A DNA stretch of 64,000 bases from Nematostella vectensis (taxonomy: Eukaryota > Cnidaria > Anthozoa > Actiniaria > Edwardsiidae): positions 13,777,703-13,841,702 of the forward strand of contig NC_064037.1 in the NCBI RefSeq assembly GCF_932526225.1. The letters are read 5' to 3'. Positions 13,701 to 29,000 of this stretch are shown here, one piece after another (position 1 is the stretch's first letter; the number at the start of each line of letters is the position of its first letter). The position numbers and the translations under genes are program-made. Under the pieces are notes generated by a model. The model was not told the origin of the DNA and did no database searches. It saw only the letters and a list, made by a program, of their open reading frames with translations.

Positions 13701-14118
13701 CCTCTTCCTCCTCGTTACTTCTTTTAAAGGACGGCTAATCACGCCGCCATTTTATGCTTCCGCTCAGTAGCGAGTCACACAAAGCAGCCGTTTATATTGG
13801 CTAATTCCAAGATATTTTCAATCGAAATATAGATCAATGATAAACAATAACAAAGGAGTGGGTGATCGACATTCTTGAATGTGGGACCTCTCCACCCCTT
13901 ATTCCATTAATATCAATGTCCCCTGGCTTTCTCCTTTAAAATTCTTGCCTTTAAAAAGAGCGTCCTTAGAACAATGCTAGTTTATTTTTTTCTATGCAGA
14001 TGTCCTCCGTTTTGATAATACGTACAGTTGGACAAGAAACAAGAAAATCCTGTTCTGTGTGGATGTAACTGAGCCACCCCTGGAGACAAACGGGAACTAC
14101 ACAGAGCCGACCAGATGA
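6045..14118 (+). CDS. SEC14L: SEC14-like lipid-binding protein, CRAL-TRIO plus GOLD, complete, 15 exons
   Basis: Cytosolic/Golgi phospholipid or hydrophobic-ligand transfer protein like human SEC14L2 (TAP/SPF, about 403 aa). Exons 6045-6098, 6412-6481, 6550-6593, 6867-6929, 7023-7116, 7378-7472, 7894-7969, 9794-9813, 10385-10445, 10522-10605, 11154-11260, 11790-11932, 12266-12362, 13521-13593, 14000-14118 total 1200 nt (399 aa). Residues 1-60 are the CRAL-TRIO N helices (FFLLRWLRARDFNLEKAE). About 75-245 are the SEC14 lipid pocket (YFGYDIEGVPVFIDPLG, VMDMEGLGLKHLWKP, PRIFPIAYNLVKPFLS). About 255-385 are the GOLD domain (RRGSTFKLSYEIE, SWEFKSEDHDIGFGVYF, YVLRFDNTYSW). Exon 8 is only 20 nt. It ends TEPTR-stop. 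Which vertebrate paralogue (SEC14L2, 3 or 4) it matches cannot be decided. Introns 7 and 13 are filled with minisatellites; see the separate entry for the triplicated exon 11 acceptor. Confidence 0.93.
7625..7776. repeat. (TTA)n microsatellite in SEC14L intron 6
   Basis: About 150 bp of nearly pure ATT/TTA trinucleotide with a few A-rich interruptions near 7720-7750. The poly-Asn frame on the minus strand is an artefact of this. Confidence 0.9.
8158..9670. repeat. 1.5 kb minisatellite, about 22-23 bp units, SEC14L intron 7
   Basis: Units follow GGGACCTTGTACTTAGCTTG and GGGGCCTTGTACTTAGTTTA in alternation. A higher-order duplication of about 598 bp is visible: the variant TAACAAGGACCTCATACTTA occurs at 8791 and again at 9389, each with the same neighbouring variants. 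It fills most of the 1.8 kb intron between exons 7 and 8. Confidence 0.93.
10861..11160 (+). repeat. 126-bp tandem repeat carrying the SEC14L exon 11 splice acceptor (three acceptors)
   Basis: CGTTGAATCTGTATAGTAAC recurs at 10861, 10987 and 11113, exactly 126 bp apart. Each copy contains the acceptor TGCTGTATTTCAG/ATAAC, at 10901, 11027 and 11153. Only the third opens the true exon 11 (DNWKEVLCQHIPADHLPVYY). After the first two, the frame reads ATAACCGAAAGGAAG (second copy ATAACTGAAAGGAAG), then GTG TAA, a stop within six codons. See findings. Confidence 0.95.
12785..13465. repeat. About 24-bp minisatellite, SEC14L intron 13
   Basis: Some 27 degenerate units of GTAGAAATGTGTAGCGTGTC followed by ATGC/T. 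The 24-bp period produces the eight-residue repeats (MTCYTFLR-like) in minus-strand frames, which I do not regard as genes. Confidence 0.93.
13735..13895 (+). repeat. Dispersed repeat family A, copy 1 (SEC14L intron 14)
   Basis: Shares GAGTCACACAAA, ATTGGCTAATTC, AAGATATTTTCAATC and GATAAACAATAA, in the same order, with 40745-40990 and 61085-61290. Non-coding and probably a short non-autonomous element. Confidence 0.6.
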
Positions 14119-14588
14119 TAGTAGAAGCACAAGGGGAGGGATAAAAAAAATTGTTGGTAATTTGGGGTCTTTATGGACTTTCCTTAACATTAAGGATAAG
14201 ACCGTATAAATTCGAGCCTTTGGTTGGGAGTGAGGTGTGAATAATTCTAGGTTGAGGTGTTTTTAGGAGTTAAAGATGTCGATCTTTTTTGGGGGTAATG
14301 ACGGTTGATATGATGTCTTTATTTATCTTTATAATATATAATTATGACCTCCTACTTGCGGGTCTTGATTATTTTGTAAATATTTATCTTTACAAACGCA
14401 ACGTTCAAAATAGTTTATTTGGGAGAGCATTTGGTGATGCGTTTGTATGTATGAGACAAAAATGTTTTTCTATTTATTCTTCCTTTGTCGGAACTTATTT
14501 TTATTTATAGCTCTAATTTTATTTCATAGTATTATATCTGTAGGTTTTATCCAAAATGTAATTTATACAACTACGTTTTTTTTATTCC

Positions 14589-14594
14589 AATAAA
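14589..14594 (+). terminator. SEC14L polyadenylation signal AATAAA
   Basis: First AATAAA after the SEC14L stop, giving a 3' UTR of about 0.5 kb. Confidence 0.7.
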
Positions 14595-14599
14595 ATTTT

Positions 14600-16230
14600 A
14601 TCAGCAACCTTGGTTAATCACGTTTTTTATTGGCTTTTTTTAGGAATTTTATTTTTATTTTTCAGAAACACAGCTAAGAAAATTATGATAGACAGACAAA
14701 AATTCAATGGGCAAGTTGAAAAGAAATGGGATTTTTTGTTCATGTAGTGGGTTTTTTTTAGATTTAATCGGAAATCGGGTTTTTTTGTTAGATCCCGCGG
14801 AAATTCTCACTTGGTTAACCAACCCGTGCCCATGTTTGAGTTTTACATGTTTGGTGCGTGATGGATAGCAAATGAATGCCATCCATTTGAATCTGAGGGT
14901 CATGAACGCCGGCGCCAAGAACATACTTCATCAAGCAATTATTGGTAACACGAGGCAACAATATGTAAATCATCGGTTTACAGGTTCAGTCATGGATGTG
15001 AAGGGGGTGAGCGTAAGTATTACATGGATCTAACCTGTCAATCACGAGCGCGGGACCAGCCAATCGGAGAGGTTACGCAGCATCAATAACGAGTGCGCGA
15101 TCTATAAATAGGAATTGATACTTTGGGCCCCACCGTCCGCTCATCAAGCACCACTGCGAGCTAGGACGAGCTATCTAAAATGGTATTCTGAAGTTTCCCC
15201 GGTAGAAATTCACTATTGTCATAATTTTAATATATCTTTTATTTTTACCTTTATCCTCTGCACATATGATATGTTACATAATTTCTTGTTGAATAAGATA
15301 AAGGTAAATTGCTGTTATTACAGTGAGCAATGAGACGGGCGAAGCATGTACGCACTTGGCAGACTAGCCACTATTAAGACAGAGGAGAAAGAACAGTGAC
15401 TTAAAATTCAATAATAAACCAGACTTGCACTTGACATTAGTCATCATCTGTGGATTAACAAACAAAAAACTTTTCAATCTTTTGCTATTCAAACTCACTA
15501 ACTTAAGCTAAGTTCAATTCCCTTGTCATTTTCTCATTACATCCTTAGAACTTTCACCGCCCTTGAATAGTCCTTATGACGTCACGGCCAGGCGGAACCG
15601 GAAATGACGTACTGGATCCCGGAAGATAAATACTACCTACCTTCACTTAGTGCAGAGTTTACATGATTTCCTGCATCTTTTAAGGACGAGAGGGAAGCTT
15701 TGGGTACAAAGACCATTGTCAGCGTAGTGAGCGCAAAGTGTTGGCTCTTCATCGATGCAAGGTCCGGCTGGGGGCTTGGCAGTCATCGCAGGACCTATGT
15801 TTAAAAAACGTATTGCAGGCACTCATCACCCACCCCCTCCCACGCTCCAAAACACACCCCCCACCCACACCAGCCTCCCCACACCCCTCCTTAGGTTTGG
15901 CATAGCCTCGCCATCCATGAACATAATTCGTATCGCTACTTAAACCGATTAGGGGCGTGTCCATTTTTTCCTCATGAAAATCTTTGTTTCCCTATTATCT
16001 CTGCCTAAGTCTGGCACACGCTAGCGACAAAACATGAGGAACGCGCTCCCTTTTTGCTTCATGATAAAAATATACATACATATATATGCATACATACAAA
16101 AATAATATTACAAGCATAACCCCAAAAGACACATGAGTTGGACTGTACATGAATATTCTCGTAAGCTATATAAAGAACACAATCTTTCCATTTTCCAGAG
16201 AAATACAAAAGTTAGAAGCACTTCCTCTAC
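14600..16230. other. Intergenic region, no gene supported
   Basis: A TATA-like CTATAAATAG lies at about 15100, 30 bp before GC-rich sequence, and could mark a promoter, but no open frame follows. The remaining short frames have no recognisable product. Confidence 0.35.
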
Positions 16231-16242
16231 ATTCAATACAAT

Positions 16243-18800
16243 TTAACCAACTCTTCCCACTCCTCGATTGATACCTGTTTGACGAATTCTGTACACGAAG
16301 TTGCTGAAGTCTCTGCCAGTGCATGGGAAATCGGATCCGGCATCACAGGCTTTGAGAGATCTCCCCAGACACGTGCGGGAAGGCCCATCAGTTTTGAAAG
16401 TTGAACCAGCGTTCTTCCCTGACCAACACTCCCCGTAGAACTGTAATCCGAAATGAGAGTAGCCCCTATCGAGAGCGCGCTTCGCACAACGGCACACTAG
16501 GCTGAAATAGAAACAAACGGCACACAAGGCTGAAATAGAAATTTCCTGCAGTTTTTAATATTCTGAGAACTCTCGCCTACGTTTTCCAGCAGCTAAATTG
16601 CCGTCTGGTTTCCGTCATAAGCGATTTACTGGCCAGCACTAAAATGGTTTCCAATCACGCCACCTCTCCGCAAGGCGCTGACTAATCAGAAATCACCAAA
16701 TGTAATTCCATTAGTTTGAATGACGGAAGGCAAAAAGTGGTTTAGCAGTTGGAAATATTGTTGTCAAGAGTTCACAGAATGTCAATCGCAGTAGCAAAAC
16801 CAAGTAAAAGAAAAAAATAGGTGATATAAGGGTTGCAATTTGCGTTGCAAATTCACAGGCACTTCTACGGCTCTGACACATTTGTATATTTGTCTAACAT
16901 AGGCGTGGCCTTGGTTTACTCGCGTGTAGGGAGGGGTGTGGTTGCCTATTCAGACACAGATATCTTGTAAAAAAAAAAATAAAATTGTGCAAATTATGGC
17001 GAGTCTTTGTATTTAGAAATACCGCTTTTTCGGTTGTTGCTCGCTACCATATTCGCCTTCGTGCCTGTTCAATTTTACATTATAGTCTCGAGAAAATTGG
17101 AATAAAATGCACAAAGACCTACAAAGTTACCAATTTAAAACGTTTCCTTACCTCTGCATTGAGGCGTCTGGCTTGTCCCAGTCAAATATGTGACCATCGT
17201 TTTCTACACTTTCTGGATTCCTGTCATTCAGAAGAAGCTCCGGCAAAGGGCGTGGCAATTTACCGGTGTCATTATAGCAACCGATTTTCTCGATTTGGAT
17301 ATCGCAGCTGCTAAGTCGTTCTGAGGAAGCAAAAAAAATATAATGCAAAAAAAGAAGAAGAAGAATGAAAATAAAAATAAAATTGCTAAATATTTTTTAT
17401 TGTTAAAAGGGCGTGACACCCATAGTGCGACACATAAAAGGAATGTCGTGACAGCCATAGGCAGACTGAACATGGCGGGCGTGACAAACGGAACATGGCG
17501 GGTGTGACAGATTAAACATGGCGTGCGTGACAAACGGAACATGGCGGCCGTGACAAACGGAACATGGCGGGTGTGGCAGACTGAACATGGAGGGCGTGAC
17601 AGACTGAACATGGAGGGCGTGACAGTTCTGAAAGACAAAGGATGTTCAGATGTTCAGCAGAAATAAAGGTGATGTCGAAAATGAATGCTCACCGTTTGGT
17701 GGGACTTCTTTGTCTTGGATGCTCTCATAACCTTGAAAAAAATATAAATTTATATTTCGGGTGTAATATATTACGCTAAGGGTATATATTACCCTTCCCT
17801 TCCGTTCTTGAGACGCGACGATGTCTAACATCGTTTAGTGTTTGTCATTGCATCCTTGTTTTTCTTTGCGAATGCTACAAAACATTACTTGCGAATTCTT
17901 AGACCAAAATGTTTCGGGAGACGGAGGGCATTTTTTAAAATGCTTAAAAGCAATTCCTTTTGCTGCTTGTTGGAAGCTGCTCTTGCACTTTCCTATTACC
18001 CTTTCCTTCCGTTCTTGAGACGCGACGATGTCTAACATCGTTTAGTGTTTGACATAGAGCTCAAATAAGTCTCACGGTACATCCTGGCAGGCGATGGAGA
18101 GGGAATAAATACTGGACAAAGAAAGCTGATGACATTAATCGAATAAGATGACCCCTGCTTTTATCAACTGTTCAAACTCACAGGTATCAACACACTACTC
18201 GAAAAATAGGAAAAAGATAGCGGGTATCCCTGTATTTGCCTTCAAAATATATCTTATGATCACTAACTTTCTATTCGCTTTTTGAAAAAGCCTTTTTTAT
18301 TTTTTTACTCAATATTTTTTTTTCTCGCAAATTCATTTTGCAAGGCACAGGCTATATTATTACAATACTATCTATTTAACCTTGAATCTAAGCTTTACAC
18401 AATTAAACCTTACACCGTACAAAAAATGAACTATCATTCAATTCTATTCCTTATTTTGTTCACTTTTCACACATCTTTGTTCAGGTGGAAACAAAGGCGT
18501 CAGGATCACCGCCCACAATAAACAAGCGATGCAAAACAACGTCAAAAATGATAAAAAACAATCAAAGTAACAAAATCGAAGCTACAAAGTGCTCATCAGT
18601 TCCCATTTTAAGGTATTTATCTAAGGAAAAATAGTTCCCAATTTAAGAAAACCATAGCCTTATATCTACTGTTGAAATACCTTTTATATCCAGAGTTCCA
18701 ACAAAAATACACACAAACGAAAACACAACATTGACTTACCCTTCGCTGAAGTTGCTACCATTAAGATCAAAGCTAGTAGGAAGGTCATTTTTGAGAGCAT
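16243..18800 (-). CDS. Secreted cysteine-rich protein, complete, 4 exons, 175 aa, function unknown
   Basis: Exons (minus order) 18800-18740, 17731-17693, 17320-17152, 16501-16243 join in phase 1, 1, 2 into 528 nt. Exon 1 is a clean signal peptide (MLSKMTFLLALILMVATSA, predicted cleavage near residue 19-20). The body contains SSCDIQIEKIGCYND, a conserved-looking CAKRALDRGYSHFGLQFYGE followed by CWSGKNAGSTF, then Cys pairs to the end (TCLGRSLKACDAG, DFPCTGRDFSNFVYRI). I recall the GYxxFGLQFYGECWSG pattern from cnidarian extracellular proteins but have no family name for it, so no function is given. No membrane helix follows the signal. A duplicated splice acceptor precedes exon 4 and a 23-bp minisatellite sits in intron 2. 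The start ATG is in the only exon providing a signal peptide; a second Met is at residue 5. Confidence 0.78.
16485..16541 (-). repeat. 28-bp tandem duplication of the exon 4 splice acceptor
   Basis: On the minus strand TTTCTATTTCAGCCTTGTGT is followed 28 bp later by TTTCTATTTCAGCCTAGTGT. Both have complete acceptors, at 16530 and 16502. Only the downstream one gives the Cys-rich frame; the upstream one shifts frame by one base. Confidence 0.9.
17469..17625. repeat. 23-bp minisatellite, about 7 copies (intron 2 of the secreted protein gene)
   Basis: Units of AACATGGCGGGCGTGACAAA plus CGG or CTG, with variants such as AACATGGAGGGCGTGACAGA. It generates the repetitive minus-strand frames at 17228-17638, which I reject as genes. 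Confidence 0.93.
17787..18051. repeat. Pair of 58-bp direct repeats, 207 bp apart, each with a hairpin
   Basis: Copies at 17787-17844 and 17994-18051 differ by about one base: TATTACCCTT, TTCTTGAGACGCGACGATGT, CTAACATCGTTTAGTGTTTG. Each holds the perfect stem ACGATGT-CTA-ACATCGT. They lie in intron 1 of the secreted protein gene. They could be remnants of a small element or solo termini; no target duplication is seen. Confidence 0.85.
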
Positions 18801-19906
18801 TGAAAACCTGTTGAAGATGGAACTTAAATGTATTGAAGCACGGAACTCTTGTTACTGGAGAATTTAAACCCCCGTGTCGAACTACGTAGCATGGGAGCAC
18901 TTGAGATTCTTTATATTGACGTCGAAAACACGACTAACTTTACAAATCAAATAAACCTGACATAGGTGGTGTTAAAGCCTTTCGTTTCACCTTTTCCTTT
19001 TCCGGTAAACCATCAATTTTTATTATTAAAATTCTTTGTCAAAGAAAAGACAGAAAGGTTAACAATGCGGTGTTCGTTCCGATATTTAGTTGCAATGTTA
19101 CATGTTTTCCGGCAGAAAACAAGTTTTGAGTAAAGATAATTACGCTTGATATTGGGACCGTCAAAAAGCTGCTAACACTTCACTCGAGTATTCATGACGA
19201 TAAAAAAACAGTGATAATCCTTAGTTTCGTCCTATGCATATCATATTAAAAGCGTCAATCCTATGTGTTTTATTCTCTTTACCTTTTGATGCGTTTTTCT
19301 TTGTTTTATTCAAGGACTTAGAGGTTTGTTAGTTTAAGTTCCGCCTGAGATAATAGAAGCTTTCAACAGAAAGACCAGTTGTCGATAGAACTACCATTTA
19401 TTACTCTCCTTGTATTTAAAAACATGGAAAACTCTAAATAAAAAATACAGACTAACAAAATCCTATTTAGCTTGAATATAAAGAATTGAATAAAAATGTT
19501 AGCGTTTATTCTTTTTATTTACTCTTGAAGTCGATCGTAGACGTAGGTGGGACTCTATTTTCAGTATCTTTTGTTTCATCGAAAGATTCGTCCCGATAAA
19601 AAATAATCCTTTTTTCAATGCCCTTCTGTTCCACATGGAAAATAAAGTAATATTACAAAACACATTTCAAAAGAATATGTTTTTGTCTAGAGTTTTAGCA
19701 AAACAAAATTTAGAATCAAAGGATTATAGTTAAGAGTTAAAAATTAATAAGCCTACAAAACAAAAAATGTGAATTTTTTGTAATAGTAAAAAAAAAAATT
19801 GGTTGCACTGGAGAATCCATATAGCGCAGCCCTTATTGCATCATGGGCAAACGTGTCACCAGATACATAACGTAGAAACTGAACCAAGAGTTCATCAGAA
19901 ACTATA
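18801..19906. other. Intergenic AT-rich stretch; nothing recognised
   Basis: Between the start of the secreted-protein gene and the TGS1-side minisatellite. There are no long frames and no clear repeat. Confidence 0.4.
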
Positions 19907-20072
19907 GGGCCGACTTGCGTGACTCTGCGGTCGACTTGCCTGACATTGGAGCCGACTTGCGTGATTTCGGGGCCGACTCGCGTGACTCTAGGGCCGACTT
20001 GCGTGACACTGGAGCCGACTTACGTGACACTGGAGCCGACTTGCATGACACTGGAGCCGGCTTGCTTGAGAC
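19907..20072. repeat. 21-bp minisatellite just downstream of TGS1
   Basis: About eight units of GCCGACTTGCGTGACACTGG plus A. The 21-bp period gives a seven-residue ADLRDTG frame on the plus strand that is not otherwise gene-like. It ends about 105 bp from the TGS1 stop codon, just beyond the probable polyadenylation signal. Confidence 0.93.
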
Positions 20073-20083
20073 TCCTTTTAACT

Positions 20084-20089
20084 TTTATT
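20084..20089 (-). terminator. TGS1 polyadenylation signal
   Basis: AATAAA on the minus strand about 88 bp after the TGS1 stop. Confidence 0.6.
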
Positions 20090-20176
20090 TGAAATTGTAT
20101 GTTGAATTACACTTCACAGTGATTTAATTAAGTGGATTTCGCTACTGAGACGAATTTGTCATAATATTCTGCTGCT

Positions 20177-25422
<5,246 letters not shown>

Positions 25423-26031
25423 GGCGCATATCAGATAAAAAACAACGGCAACACAAGGGCAAAATAAAACAGTGTTTACTTGCACATGGCTAAGAACGAC
25501 GATGTTCGAACGTTTTTAGGGGATTGGGAACAAGCCTCTAGTGCCACAGGGTTACCGCCCAAAAGAGGAAAAAAACAAATCTGTCAACTAGCAACAGAAA
25601 AATCTGGAAAAAGGTATCATAAAAAACGTTTTTAAAAAAGAATGTTTTCAACCAACTGTACCGGTGTCCAAAGTCCATTAGTTTGAATTTCATGGGCTAC
25701 CTGTGTGAGCAGTAAATAACTTTATTCTCAGCGGTATAACACTGAAAACCAGCTGCCAATCATCATTCATTTGAATCTTCCCCGCGCTTCGATCGCGCAT
25801 CGTTCCTCAAATCACTTCTTCATTTGATGAAAAACAACGCCAACATTCGTACGATCAAGTCACTTACTCACTCACAAGGCGGCCTTATTACTAGGTCATT
25901 TTATTAAGTATACATTTTAACAGTTTGATATGACGAAAGTTTATCTCTAAGGCCAGAGAAGCAGAACTATCTATAAGATTACTTGAAGTGAGTCTCTCTT
26001 TGAGAGAAACAAAGCCTTTTTATTCTTTGAA
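25423..26031. promoter_or_regulatory. Head-to-head promoter region between TGS1 (-) and KIF22 (+)
   Basis: 609 bp separate the two ATGs. There is no TATA box and no ORF. The arrangement implies a shared divergent promoter; the exact start sites cannot be read from the sequence. Confidence 0.5.
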
Positions 26032-29000
26032 ATGCTTCCATCCAACATGCAACCTGTAAGGAAAGCCCAAGGAAAGTCTGCTCGAAGCAGCAAAGTCCGA
26101 GTTATTGCTCGATTGCGACCAGAGAGCCCTGAATATTCAGCAAAGTCCAATAGACATAGTGCAGGCGATATGCCGCCCCGTTGTGTGAGAGCTGTCGATT
26201 CGAAGTCGTTGGAAGTGTGGAATTGGAGAAATGGATCCAGCATTCAGTACCAGTAAGATTATTATGATTTGAAGATATTGCTTTATTCCTTACTTTTTTT
26301 GGTCGAGAAGTAATCTTATGGTGACCTATTTGACATAGTAAAATACATTACTTAAACCTACCAATTCAAAGCTCCAATTCAACCTTTTACTTTGTCTGTT
26401 TGCCACTTCTATCTCTATGAGTGGGATAGCGTTGTTTTTAAGGTATCTCTTAGGAGTTTTAAGTATATCTGGATCAGTATTGATTTTCTCAACATACGAA
26501 CTGTGTGTTGTGTTTTCTTTGTAGATTTGATGGATTCTTTAATGATCAGAGCACACAAGAGGAGATCTACAGGTTCTCCATTAGTCCTGTCATGCAGTAT
26601 GTGTTGCTAGGGGAAAATACCAGCGTGTTCGCATATGGGCCCACAGGGGCAGGTAGGTCTATGTGTAGTGTAGGTCTTTTGCATCGGTAAGGAATGCTCA
26701 AACCCCAGGGGGGGGACTCTCCATAAAAGTAGACAGGGCTGCTCGTCCTATCTTTTAGGGTATAAAATCTCGACCAACTGCTATCCCTTAGGGTGTGTTG
26801 AAAGATTTTTCCGATTCTTCAATCTCTTAAGGGTATAAATTACAACTGACTTAGTGCAAAATGCCTATTGGTTGTTTAATGTATTACTCTTTAACTCTGT
26901 TGCTTACAGTATGTGCTTGTTACTGTTTATCATTGAAGGAAAAACACATACTATGCTCGGAACAGCGGATGAACCAGGTATGATGATAATAGAAAATTTT
27001 CAAGCTTTTTTCATAATTATACAATTATGGTCTGTGTGTTCTTAATTTCTCCCTAAATATCAATTAATTTCCAGGAGTCATTCCAAGAAGTGTTTGCAAT
27101 ATTTTCAAAGCCATCCAGACAGAAAAAGCAAAGTCACCTTCTTGGAACTTCGAAATTACTTTCTCCTATCTTGAAATCTACCAAGAAAAGGTATCAAGTT
27201 TATTATTTTTTAAGAGGCAGCACAGCCAAATTTGTGATATAGGGGGCTGCTCTTGTTATATTATGGGTCCCTGTGCTTGTGCTGTGCAGCATGTAACAGA
27301 CTTAAAAGGCTTGGATTATTTTTGTTATTGGGTTTATTGTCTAACCGTTCAGGCCCTATTGTTGGGTGGAGATGGCAAGAAGATTTAAGTTCCAGGCAAG
27401 TTTTTAGGGGATGGTAAATCATGGGCCTCGGCAAGCATTTAGGATTGTTAGGATTCACTCATGATCACACAATCCGAGCCTTTTATGCGGCACCACACAT
27501 ACACAACAAAGCAATATATTCTTGTTCCAGATCAGATTCAGCTTTGCTTCCTTGTTTCTATGAGAACTTTGATGCTGTAACATGTCACTTACTTAAATGC
27601 AGCTAAGCTGTATTATTCTTAAGACATAGTGTGTGTTTGAAACAGAGTGTAATGCCAATGTTAAAACTGCTAAAAGTAGATTTAAACTTTAACAAAAAAG
27701 AGCTGAAACCCTTGTGTATTTCCAGGTAAACGACCTGCTAAATACAAAGAAGCAAGACTTACCAATCAGACAGGACCGAGAGGGCAGTATTTTCATTCCT
27801 GAGTTATCAGAGGTACTCTAATGTACTGCATAATCATCTTGTATAGCCATGTGAAGAACTTGATTTTTCTTCTCTAGATTTTCAAATCAGTCTTAAATTG
27901 AGTATGAAACCTCATCATTAAACTCCTCCCTTCATCTTGCAGGCTGCTGCTATCAAACCTCTAGGTTTGGGGTATCAAAGCTGCATATTCACCTCCTCAA
28001 CTGCCAAAAAGCCTTAGCCTTAATACAAAGAATAAAAAGATCTGGCATCTTTTTTTGTATAATTATAAGTTATAGCATGGCACGAGGGGAATTTAGTGAT
28101 TAAATGTTTCTGCAACTGAAGGATGATTAGTTGTAGTCAGACGCAGAAGACAGAGGGACTTTAACTAGTCATCCCAAAGCTGTGGGGACATTTAATCACT
28201 AAATTCTTTGAGATGCCATGCTATAACTTTGTAATACCATGATCACAGAGGAAATAAACCCCCAACTATGAGTAATATTAGGTTGTATGAGCACGGTTCA
28301 ATGGATCAGGACATTGCATTCGCATAGTTCTTTTTATTCCTCTAGAGACCACCAAATTTTCACTAACAATTCTCAAATCAAACATAGTTGATTTACATAT
28401 TTGCTCTACATATCTACACTTTAGTTCAAAATCCAACGTTTTTTAGGTATAACAAGATCAAATATTCTCTTGGCGCAGGGTCTATTCTTGGGCTAATTAG
28501 GAAGCTGCCTTCTATTTGTTTCCCTGGTGGAAACTAGAAGACTAGCATCTTGGTTCTAAATTTCTCTCATGCACTAATATAGAGAGAAATTCTTTTGTCT
28601 TTTTCTAAATTTCCCTCATTATTAATGAATGAGAGAAATTTAGAAACTAAATCTCCCTCATAATTAATGCATGAGAGAAATTTAGAACCATCTATTGTTT
28701 TCAAGGGAATTTCGCTAGTAATCGTCCCCCAGAAAACAAAAGAATCTGAGGTGATCATGGTATTACCAGGGGTTTTATTAGGCCCCGGCAGCTTGCAGAA
28801 GCGCCAGCTATTTTCAACCAAGCGCCTGCTACTTTTTTTTTTAAGTCGACTTTAGTTTAATTTGAACTAAAAAGAATATCTTTTACCACCTACTTATCAA
28901 TCTTCACCGCCTACTCTGAAAGTTAATAAAAGCCCTGGTATTACACCCAACAACTGATACTCTAGGATGTGTCCCATTTCTCTATATTAATATGATGTCG

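Noticed and set aside
17228-17638. Minus-strand frame rich in PCSVCHTRHVPF-like repeats
   Set aside because: Product of the 23-bp minisatellite. The true exon in this region uses another frame with phase-matched splice sites.
19915-20127. ADLRDTG-repeat plus-strand frame
   Set aside because: 21-bp minisatellite next to the TGS1 3' end; seven-residue repeat without other gene signs.
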